A DNA stretch of 63,658 nt from the NCBI GenBank assembly GCA_964632995.1, contig CAZWDL010000030.1, positions 1 through 63,658 of the forward strand, read 5' to 3'. How positions within the stretch are numbered: the stretch's first letter is position 1; each line of letters begins with the position of its first letter. Shown piece after piece: positions 17,256 to 27,078 of the stretch. Under the pieces are notes generated by a model. It did no database searches. It was given only the letters and a program-made list of their open reading frames with translations, and had not been told where the DNA came from. This stretch comes from CAZWDL01 sp964632995. GTDB lineage: Bacteria; Bacteroidota; Bacteroidia; Chitinophagales; Saprospiraceae. The position numbers were made by a program, and so were the translations under genes.

Positions 17256-17906
17256 ATGCTTCGCACCAAAGTAAAGGCGAGCTCCATCACCAACCTGACC
17301 GACGCGCGGTACTTTGCCGCCTGGGAAGTAGAGTGGATGGGCTTCAGCCTGGATCCCGCCTCTGAAAGTTATATCCCGCCTTCAAACGTCAAAGCCATCG
17401 GCGAGTGGATCGACGGCCCCAAGCTGACGGGCGAGTTTAACCTGCAGAGCGCCGATGAAATCCGCACCGCCACGGATATGCTGCAGCTCGATGTCATACA
17501 GGTCGGTATGTTTACCAGCGCTGCCACTCTCATCGACCTGCAGTCGCCGGTGCCTGTCATTAAAGAAATTGTAGTACAGCCTGGTAATTCCAACGCCCAA
17601 CTCCGTGAACAGTTCGAAGAATTTGCGGCCCTGGCTCAAATCTTCCTGCTCGATTTTGGAAAAAATGGGATCGACTGGGAACAGCTCCAACAGCAAAAAG
17701 AGCTTTCCGTCGGTTTTATCCGGGAACTATCCGAACAGTATCCTTACTTACTCAGCCTCGACTTTGAAGAGGAAACCCTGGACGAGGTACTCAATACCTT
17801 GAACCCTCTGGGCCTGAGCTTCACCGGCAGTGAAGAGGAAAAAGTCGGCTTCAAATCTTTTGAAGATATTGACGACCTCTTCGAAATTCTCGAAGTTCAG
17901 GATTGA
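17256..17906 (+). CDS. TIM-barrel protein resembling phosphoribosylanthranilate isomerase
   Basis: A 216-residue cytoplasmic protein. Its opening TKVKASSITNLTDARYFAAW resembles the TrpF start (KICGITNLEDA), and later segments such as DVIQVGMF and FLLDFGKNG fit the alternating strands of a small barrel. The catalytic Cys of TrpF (KICG) is replaced by KASS, so isomerase activity is doubtful. No trp genes are nearby. I start at ATG 17256, which avoids overlap with the divergent Atl gene. It may be a TrpF-derived protein with another role; the function is unknown. Confidence 0.7.
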   Translation: MLRTKVKASSITNLTDARYFAAWEVEWMGFSLDPASESYIPPSNVKAIGEWIDGPKLTGEFNLQSADEIRTATDMLQLDVIQVGMFTSAATLIDLQSPVPVIKEIVVQPGNSNAQLREQFEEFAALAQIFLLDFGKNGIDWEQLQQQKELSVGFIRELSEQYPYLLSLDFEEETLDEVLNTLNPLGLSFTGSEEEKVGFKSFEDIDDLFEILEVQD

Positions 17907-20200
17907 AGCGCCTGCCTTTCCGAGGGCTCGACCTGTTGTTTTTCAGCTTCTGAAGCAGGCGGATCCTTGATCATCCATCTGATAAACAAGGGGATGACCA
18001 GCAGATCGCTCAACAGTGCGCTGACTACGGTCACGCTGATCAGCAGACCAATAGTCACGCTGGGCGGATGGATAGAAAATAGCATGACGAGGAAGCCGAA
18101 AAACAGGATTAGACTGGTCAGGCATATGGCTTTGCCTGTTTCCATAAAGGTAATTCGCAGCGCTTCTTCCACATTGAGTCCCTTATTGCGCGCCAGCTTG
18201 AATTTGCCCAGAAAATGAATGGAGTCATCGACCGCGATGCCGAAGATGACAGCGAAGACGATGGAGATGCCCGCCTCCAGCTCAATACCCAGAAAGCCGA
18301 GCAGGGCGCCAGCCAGAATCAGCGGAAATACATTGGGTACTAATGCGATGAACAGCATCTTGATATTGCGGAACAACAAGGCCATGAGCAGACTGACGAT
18401 CAGAATCGCCAGCCCCAGCCCCTGCAGCAGGTTGCGCCGCACGTATTCCGAGTTCTTATCGATGACCATTCCCGTGCCGGTGCGTACAAACTTGGCGACC
18501 GAAGAATCGGTGCTGCTTTGAATGAATTCGCCGAGGAGGCGGTTGAACTGCTTGATGGAATCGGCGCCCATGTCGTTGATGCGAGAAGTGATCCTGGCTT
18601 TCTTTTTGTCTTTGCTTAGCAATACATTCAATTGAAGCTTGGGCACCCGGTCGGTCAAGCGGCGAAAGCGTTCAAATTCGGCTTTGGTTTCCGGCAGGAC
18701 ATAGGCCTCCGGGTTGTTGTTGCCGTACATTTGGTTGATACTTTTGTAAACCGCCGTGATGGACCCCACCGCCCGCACGTAGGGGTTGTCTTTCATGTAT
18801 CCTTCTACCTTATTAATTTCCTGCACTACCTCGTAATCATTGGCCTCGTAATCACCTTGGGCGTACACCGCTACCTCAAAGGGGCGGAAGCCCGCCAGTT
18901 CCCGCTCAAAAAAACGGAAATCCTCCGTAATTTTTTTCCCGATCGGCATGTTGTTGATAATGTCGTAGTTGGTCGTAATTTGAGAGATGCCTACCAGGCA
19001 AAGTAAAAAGATAGCTGCCGTCCCCCAGGCTATTTTCCGGGGTTGATGACGCGTCAGCCGGTAAGCCCAGTCCATGGAGCGATCCCAGAACGCATGACCC
19101 CGGCCCAGCTTGATGAGCTGATCGGCCCGGAACATGGAAAGGATAGCAGTGGTAAAAAAGATGACCGTGAAGTAGGCAATGAGCACGCCTACAGCGGAAT
19201 TGATCCCGAAATCACGGATAGGACCGATGCGGCTGGTCAGCAGCGAAGCGAAGCCGATCGCCGTCGTGAGCGAGGTGAGCAGGGTGGCCAGGCCGATTTC
19301 CTTTATCGTGACCCGGATAGCGTCGCGCCGCGTTTTCCCCTTGCGCAGTTCATCGATATACTTGGACATGATGTGGATGACATCCGAGGTGCCGACGATG
19401 ATCATCAGCACCGGGTAAAGGGCGGCCATCGCGTTGAGCTCGCGCCCGGTGGCGCCCAGGAAGCCCATGAACAGGAGCATACCCAGCCCGATGGATACCA
19501 GCGCGAGTGCGATCCCCCAGGGTCGTCGAAAAATGAAAAACATCACCAGGGTAACCAATATTCCCGATACGATAGCCGAGATGGTAATTTCCCTTCGCTG
19601 CATTTGCACCAACTCCCGTTGGAAGTAGGGCCGCCCGAGATAGTGATACTCCTCGAAGTTGTACTGTTGGATAAGCTCATCCATCGCGCCCATAAGCTCC
19701 CGGGCTTTGCCCAGCTGTATGGATTCAATGGTTTTGATAAAAACCACCAGCGTGCGGGCATCCTCCGTGATGAGATTGTGTACAAAACGTTCGTCATTAA
19801 GTATCCGCTTGCGGTCGGAAACGTAGCGGCCGGGGTCGTCCCGGTGAATAGCCGGGATGCTCGTAACGGCAAAAGGCGTTTTGACGGGATAGGAAAACTT
19901 GGTGAGCGACTGCACCTCCTGAACATGAGGTAAGCCCCTGGCTTCCAGCGTGAAATCGTGAAATTGATGCAAAAAAGAGGAGTCAAAGACGCCTGCTTCC
20001 CGCCGGACGGCGACCAGCAAGAAGTTGTCATCGGCTTCAAACTCATCGACGAACTCCCGGAAGAACTCCAGGTCCGGATCGCCTTCGGGAAAAAACTGCT
20101 CGAAGTCGAAGGAAAATTGCAGGCGGAATACATAAAATACGCTGAGCCCCGCCAGCAGGGTGAAAAAAGTAATGACAATGATCCTATAAGAAGTTCTCAT
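17897..20200 (-). CDS. MMPL/RND-family membrane exporter
   Basis: A 767-residue inner-membrane protein with two repeated halves, each made of one helix, a periplasmic domain and a bundle of five helices, the layout of the RND superfamily's MMPL branch (sterol-sensing-domain type). Seen: helix 1 near the N-terminus (IIVITFFTLLAGLSVFYVF), periplasmic domain 1 (about 35-200), the first bundle with YPVLMIIVGTSDVIHIMSKY, and the second bundle with VFAVIFGIAVDDSIHFLGKF, where paired Asp residues could carry protons. Such proteins export lipids, hopanoids or other hydrophobic molecules; the substrate is unknown. I start at ATG 20200 (MRTSYR). It converges with the barrel gene, overlapping by 10 bases. 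Confidence 0.88.
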   Translation of the reverse strand: MRTSYRIIVITFFTLLAGLSVFYVFRLQFSFDFEQFFPEGDPDLEFFREFVDEFEADDNFLLVAVRREAGVFDSSFLHQFHDFTLEARGLPHVQEVQSLTKFSYPVKTPFAVTSIPAIHRDDPGRYVSDRKRILNDERFVHNLITEDARTLVVFIKTIESIQLGKARELMGAMDELIQQYNFEEYHYLGRPYFQRELVQMQRREITISAIVSGILVTLVMFFIFRRPWGIALALVSIGLGMLLFMGFLGATGRELNAMAALYPVLMIIVGTSDVIHIMSKYIDELRKGKTRRDAIRVTIKEIGLATLLTSLTTAIGFASLLTSRIGPIRDFGINSAVGVLIAYFTVIFFTTAILSMFRADQLIKLGRGHAFWDRSMDWAYRLTRHQPRKIAWGTAAIFLLCLVGISQITTNYDIINNMPIGKKITEDFRFFERELAGFRPFEVAVYAQGDYEANDYEVVQEINKVEGYMKDNPYVRAVGSITAVYKSINQMYGNNNPEAYVLPETKAEFERFRRLTDRVPKLQLNVLLSKDKKKARITSRINDMGADSIKQFNRLLGEFIQSSTDSSVAKFVRTGTGMVIDKNSEYVRRNLLQGLGLAILIVSLLMALLFRNIKMLFIALVPNVFPLILAGALLGFLGIELEAGISIVFAVIFGIAVDDSIHFLGKFKLARNKGLNVEEALRITFMETGKAICLTSLILFFGFLVMLFSIHPPSVTIGLLISVTVVSALLSDLLVIPLFIRWMIKDPPASEAEKQQVEPSERQALQS

Positions 20201-20482
20201 CCAAATGCGCGTTGTACCGTAAAGTTTCTGTAGAAAATAAATCTCACCTGAGAAACACATTATGAACCCCGAAAGACGCAATAAGTTTATCACGTGACGG
20301 TAGAATAATGCAATTGTACTGCGAATATTCTATCCCGGATTAGGCATGAGTTCCTTTACTGCGAAACCAAACAAGTTATCGGGTTTGGCTTGGCTGATGT
20401 TTGCCGGCTCCTTCCAAAATTATCAGTAAAACCCAGCTCCGTTCTGCATACATTCCCTATCATTGCAAAAAAAGCAAACTTC

Positions 20483-21100
20483 ATGCTTCAGCCTTTCCTC
20501 CACAGCGGTGTCCTGGAAGCGGGTTGCGATGAAGCAGGCCGTGGCTGCCTTGCCGGTCCTGTGTTTGCCGCCGCAGTCATTCTGCCTGCCGACTTGGAAC
20601 ATCCCTGGCTCAACGATTCCAAACAACTCACAGAGGCCCGGCGCGACGAAGCACGCCTGTTCATTGAAAGGGAGGCCCGCAGTTGGGCCGTGGGCCGCGT
20701 AGATCCGGCGGAAATCGACGAAATCAATATTCTCAAAGCTTCCTTTTTGGCTATGCACCGCGCCCTGCAGCAACTCGATCCCCAACCCGAATCACTGCTC
20801 ATCGACGGCAACCGCTTTATTCCTTATCGCAAATTGCCCTTTCACTGTATCGTCAAGGGAGATAGTAAATTCCGTTCTATCGCCGCCGCCTCTATTCTCG
20901 CCAAAACGCATCGCGACGCGTATATGCGACAACTGGCGAAGGAATACCCGGCCTATGAATGGGAACAAAATAAAGGCTACCCCACCCGGGCGCACCGGGA
21001 GGCTATCCGGGAATTCGGCGCCTGTGTGCATCATCGGCAATCCTTTCGGCTGCTGGAAGATTCGGCGCAGGGTAAATTGTTTGGGGATGGTTACAATTGA
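20483..21100 (+). CDS. rnhB: Ribonuclease HII
   Basis: RNase HII cuts RNA in RNA-DNA hybrids and removes single ribonucleotides from DNA. The 205-residue protein shows the catalytic GCDEAGRGCLAGPV motif near residue 12, LNDSKQLTEARR, LLIDGNRF and KGDSKFRSIAAASILAKTHRD, giving the four acidic residues of the family. I start at ATG 20483 (MLQPFLHSG), which places the catalytic motif at the usual distance; the upstream extension is not conserved-looking. It stands alone, divergent from the exporter gene. Confidence 0.96.
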   Translation: MLQPFLHSGVLEAGCDEAGRGCLAGPVFAAAVILPADLEHPWLNDSKQLTEARRDEARLFIEREARSWAVGRVDPAEIDEINILKASFLAMHRALQQLDPQPESLLIDGNRFIPYRKLPFHCIVKGDSKFRSIAAASILAKTHRDAYMRQLAKEYPAYEWEQNKGYPTRAHREAIREFGACVHHRQSFRLLEDSAQGKLFGDGYN

Positions 21101-21261
21101 TCTTTTTCTCCCACTCTTGAATCTGAGCGCTGCTATTAATCTCAAAAAGTCCGTGATTAAAAAACGCTGACTTTTAGCTTTACTGATCTGCTTCGCCTCC
21201 TGGTTCCCACCCGGTTGCCCTGTTGCAATAAGCGCTATGTTGAAAGCATACGGCCAGAAAA

Positions 21262-21906
21262 TCAACGCTTCAAAAACGGATTGTGCTTCCGCTCGTACCC
21301 GATGTTGGTCTCCGGGCCATGGCCGGGATGAACCGTGACATCATCACCCAGTGGAAAAAGCTGCTCTTCTATACTCTTGATGAGCGTATTGAAATCACCT
21401 CCGGGTAGGTCGGTACGACCAATACTTCCCTGGAAAAGCACATCGCCGGCGATGACAAAGCGGCCGGCTTCGCAGAAAAATGAAAGACTGGCCGGAGAAT
21501 GGCCTGGAGTGAAAAGTGCCTTGAGTTCCGTATTACCAAAAGTCACCGTTTCGCCCGCCTCGATAAAACGGCCGGCTTCCGGAGAGGGATCGGGGTAGGG
21601 AATGCCAAAGAAAGCGGCCGACTGTTCCACGGCTTCCAGCACCGGCGCCTCCCCGGGATGGATCTCCAGCGGCAGCTCGTATCGCCCGGCGATGTAGCTG
21701 TTGCCGAACACGTGGTCGATGTGACAGTGGGTATTGATCAAGCGTACCGGTTTGAGGCCCAGCTCGTCGATTTTGCCGGTCAGCTCTTTCTTTTCCGCAT
21801 CATTGAAACAGCCCGGATCGAAGATGACGCACTCTTTGCTGTCATCGTAGACCAGGTAAGTATTCTCCTGAAAAGGATTGAATGTTAGACGGACAACATA
21901 TACCAT
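21262..21906 (-). CDS. Metallo-beta-lactamase-fold hydrolase (glyoxalase II-like)
   Basis: A 214-residue protein with the metal-binding NTHCHIDHVFGN motif (HxHxDH), a further FTPGHSPASLSFF histidine, AGDVLFQGSIGRTDLPGGD and the late VHPGHGPETNIGYER. This order is that of glyoxalase-II-like hydrolases (YcbL type), which hydrolyse thioesters such as S-lactoylglutathione or related thiols using two metal ions. It is shorter than true GloB (about 250), lacking the C-terminal glutathione-binding domain, so the natural thiol substrate is uncertain. It lies convergent with rnhB, with a weak 7-bp hairpin (21145-21175) between them. Confidence 0.9.
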   Translation of the reverse strand: MVYVVRLTFNPFQENTYLVYDDSKECVIFDPGCFNDAEKKELTGKIDELGLKPVRLINTHCHIDHVFGNSYIAGRYELPLEIHPGEAPVLEAVEQSAAFFGIPYPDPSPEAGRFIEAGETVTFGNTELKALFTPGHSPASLSFFCEAGRFVIAGDVLFQGSIGRTDLPGGDFNTLIKSIEEQLFPLGDDVTVHPGHGPETNIGYERKHNPFLKR

Positions 21907-22091
21907 GCTTTTTTTAATTTTCGATTGTCAATCAAAGTTAATTGCTGTATCTTTTGTTGAATATTGTGAAAATGCCAAAAGTTTGCCGGTTTATCGGTTA
22001 AACGGTCAACTTTCGGCAAGTTCTGTGCAAAACTCCGGACCAGGATAAACCTAGTCCTATTGAATTACGTCTATTCTATAAAAGTCCTTAT

Positions 22092-25000
22092 ATGCGCCTA
22101 TATCATTACGCTTTCTTTCTGCTGCTCTTATCAGGCAGCGCCCCGGCCGGCCTCCTGGCGCAGGGAACACAGGTAGAGTTTGGCAAAAACCGCGTGCAGT
22201 ACCACCAGGATTTTGCTGAGTGGTCGAAGTACGAGAGTGATAACTTCATAACTTACTGGTACGGCGAAGGCCGCAATATCGGCCAATCGGTGGTTCAGAT
22301 TGCGGAGTACGATTTCGCCAATATTCAGAATGTTTTAGAACACCGCATCAACGATAAGCTCCAGATCATCGTCTATACAGACATCACTGACCTCAAGCAG
22401 AGCAATATCGGTATTGAGGATGCTTTCACAAACACCAGCGAGCGGACCAAGATCGTAGGTAATAAGATTTTTATTTATTTCGACGGCAACCACAATCACT
22501 TGCGGCGGCAGGTGCGCGAAGGGATCGCCTCCGTTTATCTCGACGCCATGCTGTTCGGCTCCAACCTGCAGGAGATCGTGCAGAATGCCGTGATGATGAA
22601 CCTGCCGCCCTGGTTCAAGAACGGGTTGGTGTCCTACGCGGGAACCCACTGGAGCACCGAGCTGGACAACGAGCTCCGCGATATCGTGCTATCCGAAGAA
22701 TTCGAGGGGTTTGAAGAACTGGCGGAGGCCAACCCCGCGCTGGCCGGCCACTCCCTCTGGTACTTTATTGCCGAGAACTTCGGCCGTCCCACAGTGTCCA
22801 ACCTGTTGTACCTGACCAGGATCAACCGCAGCATTGAAAGCGGCTTTCTCTATGTGCTGGGAAGCTCCTATGAGGTGGTCATCGACAGCTGGGGCCGCTA
22901 CTTCCGGCAGCGTTACCGCGCAGAGGTCAAAACCAAAAATGATCCCGATATTCCGCAGGTCGAATTTAAAAATAAGCGCAACCTGCCCATCACGCGGGTG
23001 GAGCTGAGCCCTGACGGTCAACGCCTGCTCTATATTACCAATGAGATCGGCCGGTACAAAATATACCTGCAGGACCTGCGCACCGGTGACCGGAAAAGGA
23101 TCCTCAAGGGAGGGTTCCGTAATGCTTTTCAGGCGACCGACTATAATTATCCCATTGTTTCCTGGAGCCCTACCAATACGGAGATCGCCATCCTCTACGA
23201 AAAACGGGACATACCCAGACTTCTGCTCTACGATGTGGCTACCGGTAAAAAAAGCGAAGAAACGCTGTCTTCTGAGTACCACCGGGTATACAGCATGGAT
23301 TACGTCGATCCCTTTACCCTGGTTTTTTCCGCTACCGTGGCGGGGTTCTCGGATATCTTTCTGTATTACGTTAAAACCCGGCAGAGCCGCCGCATCACCC
23401 AGGACTTTTGGGATGACCTGGATGCCACCGTCGTCGAGGTCGGCAGCAGAAGAGGCGTCCTTTTTTCTTCCAACCGGCCCGACTCCCTGTTGGAACTGGA
23501 ACGGCTGGATTCTATCATGCCCATCAATACATTCGACATTTTTTTCTACGACCTGAAGGAAGAGTCTAAGGAGTTGATACGGGTGACCAATACCCCTTTC
23601 GCCAATGAGCGGCAACCTATGGCGGTAGATTCTAACTACCTGGCTTACCTCACAGATGAAAGCGGTATTTTCAATCGCCAGGTGGCCTACCTGGAGGATT
23701 ATATCCACCATTATGAACAGATAATTACCCTGAACGACGGTTCAGAAATTGTATTGCACGCTGACTCGACCCTGCAATCACTTGATACTTCCCAGATCGA
23801 TACCATCGTTTTGGAGCCGGTCATCAAGACCCGCGCACAATCCTCGTTTATCTCTAATTATGACCGCAACCTGTTGCAACAGGCTTCCGCTCCGCGTGCA
23901 GGCCGCGCCGTAGAGTTATATTTTAAAAATAATACTCATCAGATCTATGCGGGCGAACTTGCGCTGGATACGCTTACCATGCCCACTCCTACCCGCTACC
24001 GGGTTAATCAGGGGATCACCATGGGACTGCCCCCGATCAAGGGACCGGGGAAGGAAGCACCGCCACCTGCCCAACCGGAATTGCAACCCGGAATTGCACC
24101 GCCTAGTAACCTCGAAGAAGTGCCGGATTCTGTGAAGAAACGCCGGGAGATGTACCTTTTCCAAAGCGAATTCGAAGATGTCCCCGACAGCCTGTTGAAT
24201 GAGCCTTCTACCTTGGCTGAACCCCGTATTGTCACCGAAGAAGAAGAAACAGAAGATATCACGTTGTTGCGAGGAGTACAGCCGGACTTGAAAAACTACG
24301 AAAAGGAACAAGAAGTATATCGCTTCCGGCCAGGGCGTATCACCCCTTACCGCCTGGAATTTCATACCGATTTCGTGACCACCCGCCTGGATAACAGCCT
24401 GCTGTTTGATGGACTGGAGCCCTACGATGCAGACCAAGATGTATTTAGTTACCCCCCGCCCGGTATATTATTCAAGGCCAATTTCAAGGATCTGTTTGAA
24501 GATTACGAATTCGAAGGCGGCGTGCGCATTCCCACCACTTTTGACGGGACGGAGTTTTTTCTGGTTTTCGAGGATAAAAAGAAGCGCCTGGACAAAAGCT
24601 TTGCCGTCTATCGCAAAAATCAGCGGTTTACGGAAAACAGCCGGTCGGTTATACCCAATGTGCCGGACAAGCGAGATGTCACCTCCGTACTCGGCCAGTT
24701 CGGCGTACGCTATCCGCTCGACATTTTCCGCAGCTTCCGGGGCTTCCTGACTGTACGCGGTGACCGTATCACTCAATTGTCTACTGAAAGACCCACCCTC
24801 GAACAACCCTCTCAGAGCGAACAACGCGTAGGCCTGCGCCTGGAGTACGTTTTCGACAATACCCTGGATGTGTCGATGAATATCAAAAACGGCGCGCGGT
24901 ATAAAATCTACGGCGCTCTGGTTAAAAAGTTCGACCTGGAAGTATTTGACGGCTTCGGACTGGACTTCAACGAGGGGTTTATGGGTATTTTAGGCATTGA

Positions 25001-25586
25001 TGCCCGCCATTATCAGCGACTGTTAAAACACTCGGTGTTCGCTACCCGTATTGCAGCGGCGAGCTCCTTCGGCTCGGAAAGTATGCTCTACCTGCTGGGA
25101 GGTGTGGATAATTGGCTCTTTCCCAGCAATAACGAAAGTATTCCCTTCCCGCAGGGGCGGGATGATATTGCTTTCAAGGCGCTGGCCTCGCCGATGCGCG
25201 GGTTTAGAGTCAATATTCGCAACGGCAGTTCCTATGCTGTGGCCAACACCGAGCTGCGCATGCCGGTATTCCGCTACCTTTTTCCACGCTCGCGCTCCAA
25301 CCTGATCCGGAACTTCCAGGTCGTCGGTTTCTTTGACGTGGGCACGGCCTGGGAAGGGCCGACGCCATTCAGCGATGAAAACCCACTGAATACGACCTTC
25401 TTCGAACGCAGCGACCAGGTGGAAGTCAAGGTGAACTTCTTCCGCGATCCCATCGTAGCAGGCTACGGCATAGGGGCGAGGGCGCCGCTTTTCGGTTACT
25501 TCCTGCGCGTCGATTATGCCTGGGGCATTGAGACCAGAAAGGTGCAGGATCCGATCCTGTATTTCGCCCTGGGAATGGACTTTTAG
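22092..25586 (+). CDS. Large secreted TolB-like protein with N-terminal peptidase-MA-like and C-terminal barrel regions
   Basis: A 1,164-residue protein with a signal peptide (about 1-23, LLAQG). Residues of about 40-270 resemble the peptidase-MA fold, but the HExxH zinc motif is absent (RRQVREGIASVYLDAM at its place), so it is probably not a protease. Residues of about 290-520 hold WD40/PD40-type blades (TRVELSPDGQRLLYITNE, YPIVSWSPTNTEIAILYE). A Pro/Glu-rich linker (about 640-740) precedes a C-terminal part that looks like an outer-membrane beta barrel, ending in aromatic-rich strands. This layout occurs in Bacteroidota proteins annotated as Tol-like, with no proven role. It is transcribed alone. 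Confidence 0.78.
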   Translation: MRLYHYAFFLLLLSGSAPAGLLAQGTQVEFGKNRVQYHQDFAEWSKYESDNFITYWYGEGRNIGQSVVQIAEYDFANIQNVLEHRINDKLQIIVYTDITDLKQSNIGIEDAFTNTSERTKIVGNKIFIYFDGNHNHLRRQVREGIASVYLDAMLFGSNLQEIVQNAVMMNLPPWFKNGLVSYAGTHWSTELDNELRDIVLSEEFEGFEELAEANPALAGHSLWYFIAENFGRPTVSNLLYLTRINRSIESGFLYVLGSSYEVVIDSWGRYFRQRYRAEVKTKNDPDIPQVEFKNKRNLPITRVELSPDGQRLLYITNEIGRYKIYLQDLRTGDRKRILKGGFRNAFQATDYNYPIVSWSPTNTEIAILYEKRDIPRLLLYDVATGKKSEETLSSEYHRVYSMDYVDPFTLVFSATVAGFSDIFLYYVKTRQSRRITQDFWDDLDATVVEVGSRRGVLFSSNRPDSLLELERLDSIMPINTFDIFFYDLKEESKELIRVTNTPFANERQPMAVDSNYLAYLTDESGIFNRQVAYLEDYIHHYEQIITLNDGSEIVLHADSTLQSLDTSQIDTIVLEPVIKTRAQSSFISNYDRNLLQQASAPRAGRAVELYFKNNTHQIYAGELALDTLTMPTPTRYRVNQGITMGLPPIKGPGKEAPPPAQPELQPGIAPPSNLEEVPDSVKKRREMYLFQSEFEDVPDSLLNEPSTLAEPRIVTEEEETEDITLLRGVQPDLKNYEKEQEVYRFRPGRITPYRLEFHTDFVTTRLDNSLLFDGLEPYDADQDVFSYPPPGILFKANFKDLFEDYEFEGGVRIPTTFDGTEFFLVFEDKKKRLDKSFAVYRKNQRFTENSRSVIPNVPDKRDVTSVLGQFGVRYPLDIFRSFRGFLTVRGDRITQLSTERPTLEQPSQSEQRVGLRLEYVFDNTLDVSMNIKNGARYKIYGALVKKFDLEVFDGFGLDFNEGFMGILGIDARHYQRLLKHSVFATRIAAASSFGSESMLYLLGGVDNWLFPSNNESIPFPQGRDDIAFKALASPMRGFRVNIRNGSSYAVANTELRMPVFRYLFPRSRSNLIRNFQVVGFFDVGTAWEGPTPFSDENPLNTTFFERSDQVEVKVNFFRDPIVAGYGIGARAPLFGYFLRVDYAWGIETRKVQDPILYFALGMDF

Positions 25587-25642
25587 GAAGTGGGAAGTCG
25601 GAAGTCGGAAGTGGGAAGTGGGAATATTCCCACTTCCCACTT
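25587..25642. repeat. GAAGTSG heptamer array ending in a 34-bp perfect palindrome
   Basis: Directly after the upstream stop codon are five tandem heptamers (GAAGTGG or GAAGTCG, 25587-25621), then GAAT, then inverted copies. The span 25609-25642 is a perfect 34-base palindrome centred on GGAATATTCC, and it abuts the prfA stop codon. It fills the whole gap between two convergent genes and would form a very stable hairpin in either transcript, so it can serve as a two-way terminator. Similar GGAAGTS repeats are familiar from other Bacteroidota genomes (memory, not checked). Confidence 0.85.
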
Positions 25643-26713
25643 TCAGATGACTTCGCCTGCTTTCAGCTTTTCTGTATTTTCAGCTACTTGCAGTGCTTCG
25701 ATAATATCTTCGAGATCACCCTCCATAACTTTGTCCAGGTTGTAAAGCGTCAGGTTGATCCGGTGATCGGTGAAGCGATTTTGAGGAAAGTTGTAGGTGC
25801 GTATCTTATCCGAGCGGTCACCGCTGCCGACAAGAGATTTGCGGCGGGCAGCCATTTTAGATTCATGGGCTTCGCGCTGGGCTTCAAATATTCTTTGATA
25901 CAGCCGTTGTAGCGCAATTTCCCGGTTTTTGATCTGTGAGCGCCCATCTGTACTTTCGGAGACGACACCGGTTGGAAGGTGCGTGAAGCGCACGCCCGAT
26001 TCCGTTTTATTGACGTGCTGGCCACCGGCGCCGCTAGAGCGGAAAGTATCGACTTTGAGGTCGGCTTTGTTGATATTGACGTCTTCCATTTCCAGTTTGG
26101 GCATGACTACCACGGTGGCGGCGGAGGTATGCACCCGGCCCTGCGATTCGGTTTTGGGCACGCGTTGTACGCGATGTGCTCCCGACTCGAACTTCAATTT
26201 TCCATAAACTTCGTTTCCCCGTATTTCCAGAACGATCTTGCTGTACCCTCCTACTGCGCCCTCATTGGCGCTAACGACTTCGACATTCCAATTCTGTGTT
26301 TCGAAGTATTTGGCGTACATACGGTAGAGGTCGCCCGCGAAAATAGCGGCTTCGTCACCCCCCGCGCCGGCTCGTATTTCGAAGATGACGTCCTTGGCGT
26401 CCTCCGGGTCTTTGGGAATTAATAACATCTTGATCTGCTCTTCCATCTCCTCGCGCCGGGGTTCCAGCTCTTCCAGTTCTTGCTGCGCCATTTCACGAAG
26501 ATCGCCGGACTCCTCCTTGATCATCTCCTTGGCCGTCTCGATGTTGCCCAGCAACTTCTTGTATGTTTCGTACACCTTCATCATCTCCTTGAGGTCGGCG
26601 TATTCCTTACTGACTTTTGTATACCGCTCCACGTCGGTGATCACTTCCGGATCCGCCATTTGTTCTTCCAAATAGTAGTATCTGTCCTGTATAGCTTCTA
26701 GTTTGTCGATCAT
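25643..26713 (-). CDS. prfA: Peptide chain release factor 1
   Basis: RF1 recognises UAA and UAG in the ribosomal A site and triggers peptide release. The 356-residue protein has the GAGGQHVNK catalytic motif near residue 228 and the stop-codon-reading PxT motif (VPKTESQGRVHTS, near 185), which separates RF1 from RF2 (SPF). The N-terminal helical domain and the PCRF region are present. An intact RF1 implies that UAG is a normal stop here, which matters for the split P450. It is divergent from tsaB with a gap of about 365 bases; its end touches the heptamer palindrome. Confidence 0.97.
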   Translation of the reverse strand: MIDKLEAIQDRYYYLEEQMADPEVITDVERYTKVSKEYADLKEMMKVYETYKKLLGNIETAKEMIKEESGDLREMAQQELEELEPRREEMEEQIKMLLIPKDPEDAKDVIFEIRAGAGGDEAAIFAGDLYRMYAKYFETQNWNVEVVSANEGAVGGYSKIVLEIRGNEVYGKLKFESGAHRVQRVPKTESQGRVHTSAATVVVMPKLEMEDVNINKADLKVDTFRSSGAGGQHVNKTESGVRFTHLPTGVVSESTDGRSQIKNREIALQRLYQRIFEAQREAHESKMAARRKSLVGSGDRSDKIRTYNFPQNRFTDHRINLTLYNLDKVMEGDLEDIIEALQVAENTEKLKAGEVI

Positions 26714-27078
26714 TTTTTGTCGTTTTACACCAATTTCATATATAACTATTACTTCTTCCTTTCCGAGGCCTTGCGATTGATTCCTACTTAACGCATTCGC
26801 TCTTCGGAAATTCTCAGGATGAAATACCTTATGAAACTGTTTTATGTTTTTTTATGTTTATATGCAAAAATAGCATTAAGAAAAATAAGTTAAGACCTAA
26901 ATGAGTTAAAAACCAAGGTCTTACTTGTTAAGAACACCATCAACCCACCGGACGGTTCCAACTGCCATTGCTATACTTCCTGTTCTATCGACTGCTGTGA
27001 ATAGTTGTATTTCGAAGTAATGCAAGTTCGTGCAGACGCTAAACCGGTGACCGTTTGAGGAGCAACGAAATTACATTT
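26714..27078. other. Intergenic region between prfA and tsaB
   Basis: About 365 bases between divergent genes, AT-rich at 26820-26930. On the reverse strand a TAnnTTTG-type element (TATTTTTG at 26865-26872) could start a prfA transcript with a leader of about 150 bases, but no TTG lies at the right distance. No gene, RNA gene or repeat is recognised. Confidence 0.5.

Noticed and set aside
19043..19933. 296-codon open frame on the + strand
   Set aside because: It lies opposite the MMPL/RND exporter, and its composition (rich in Asp, Arg, Gln, Pro) has no recognisable motif.
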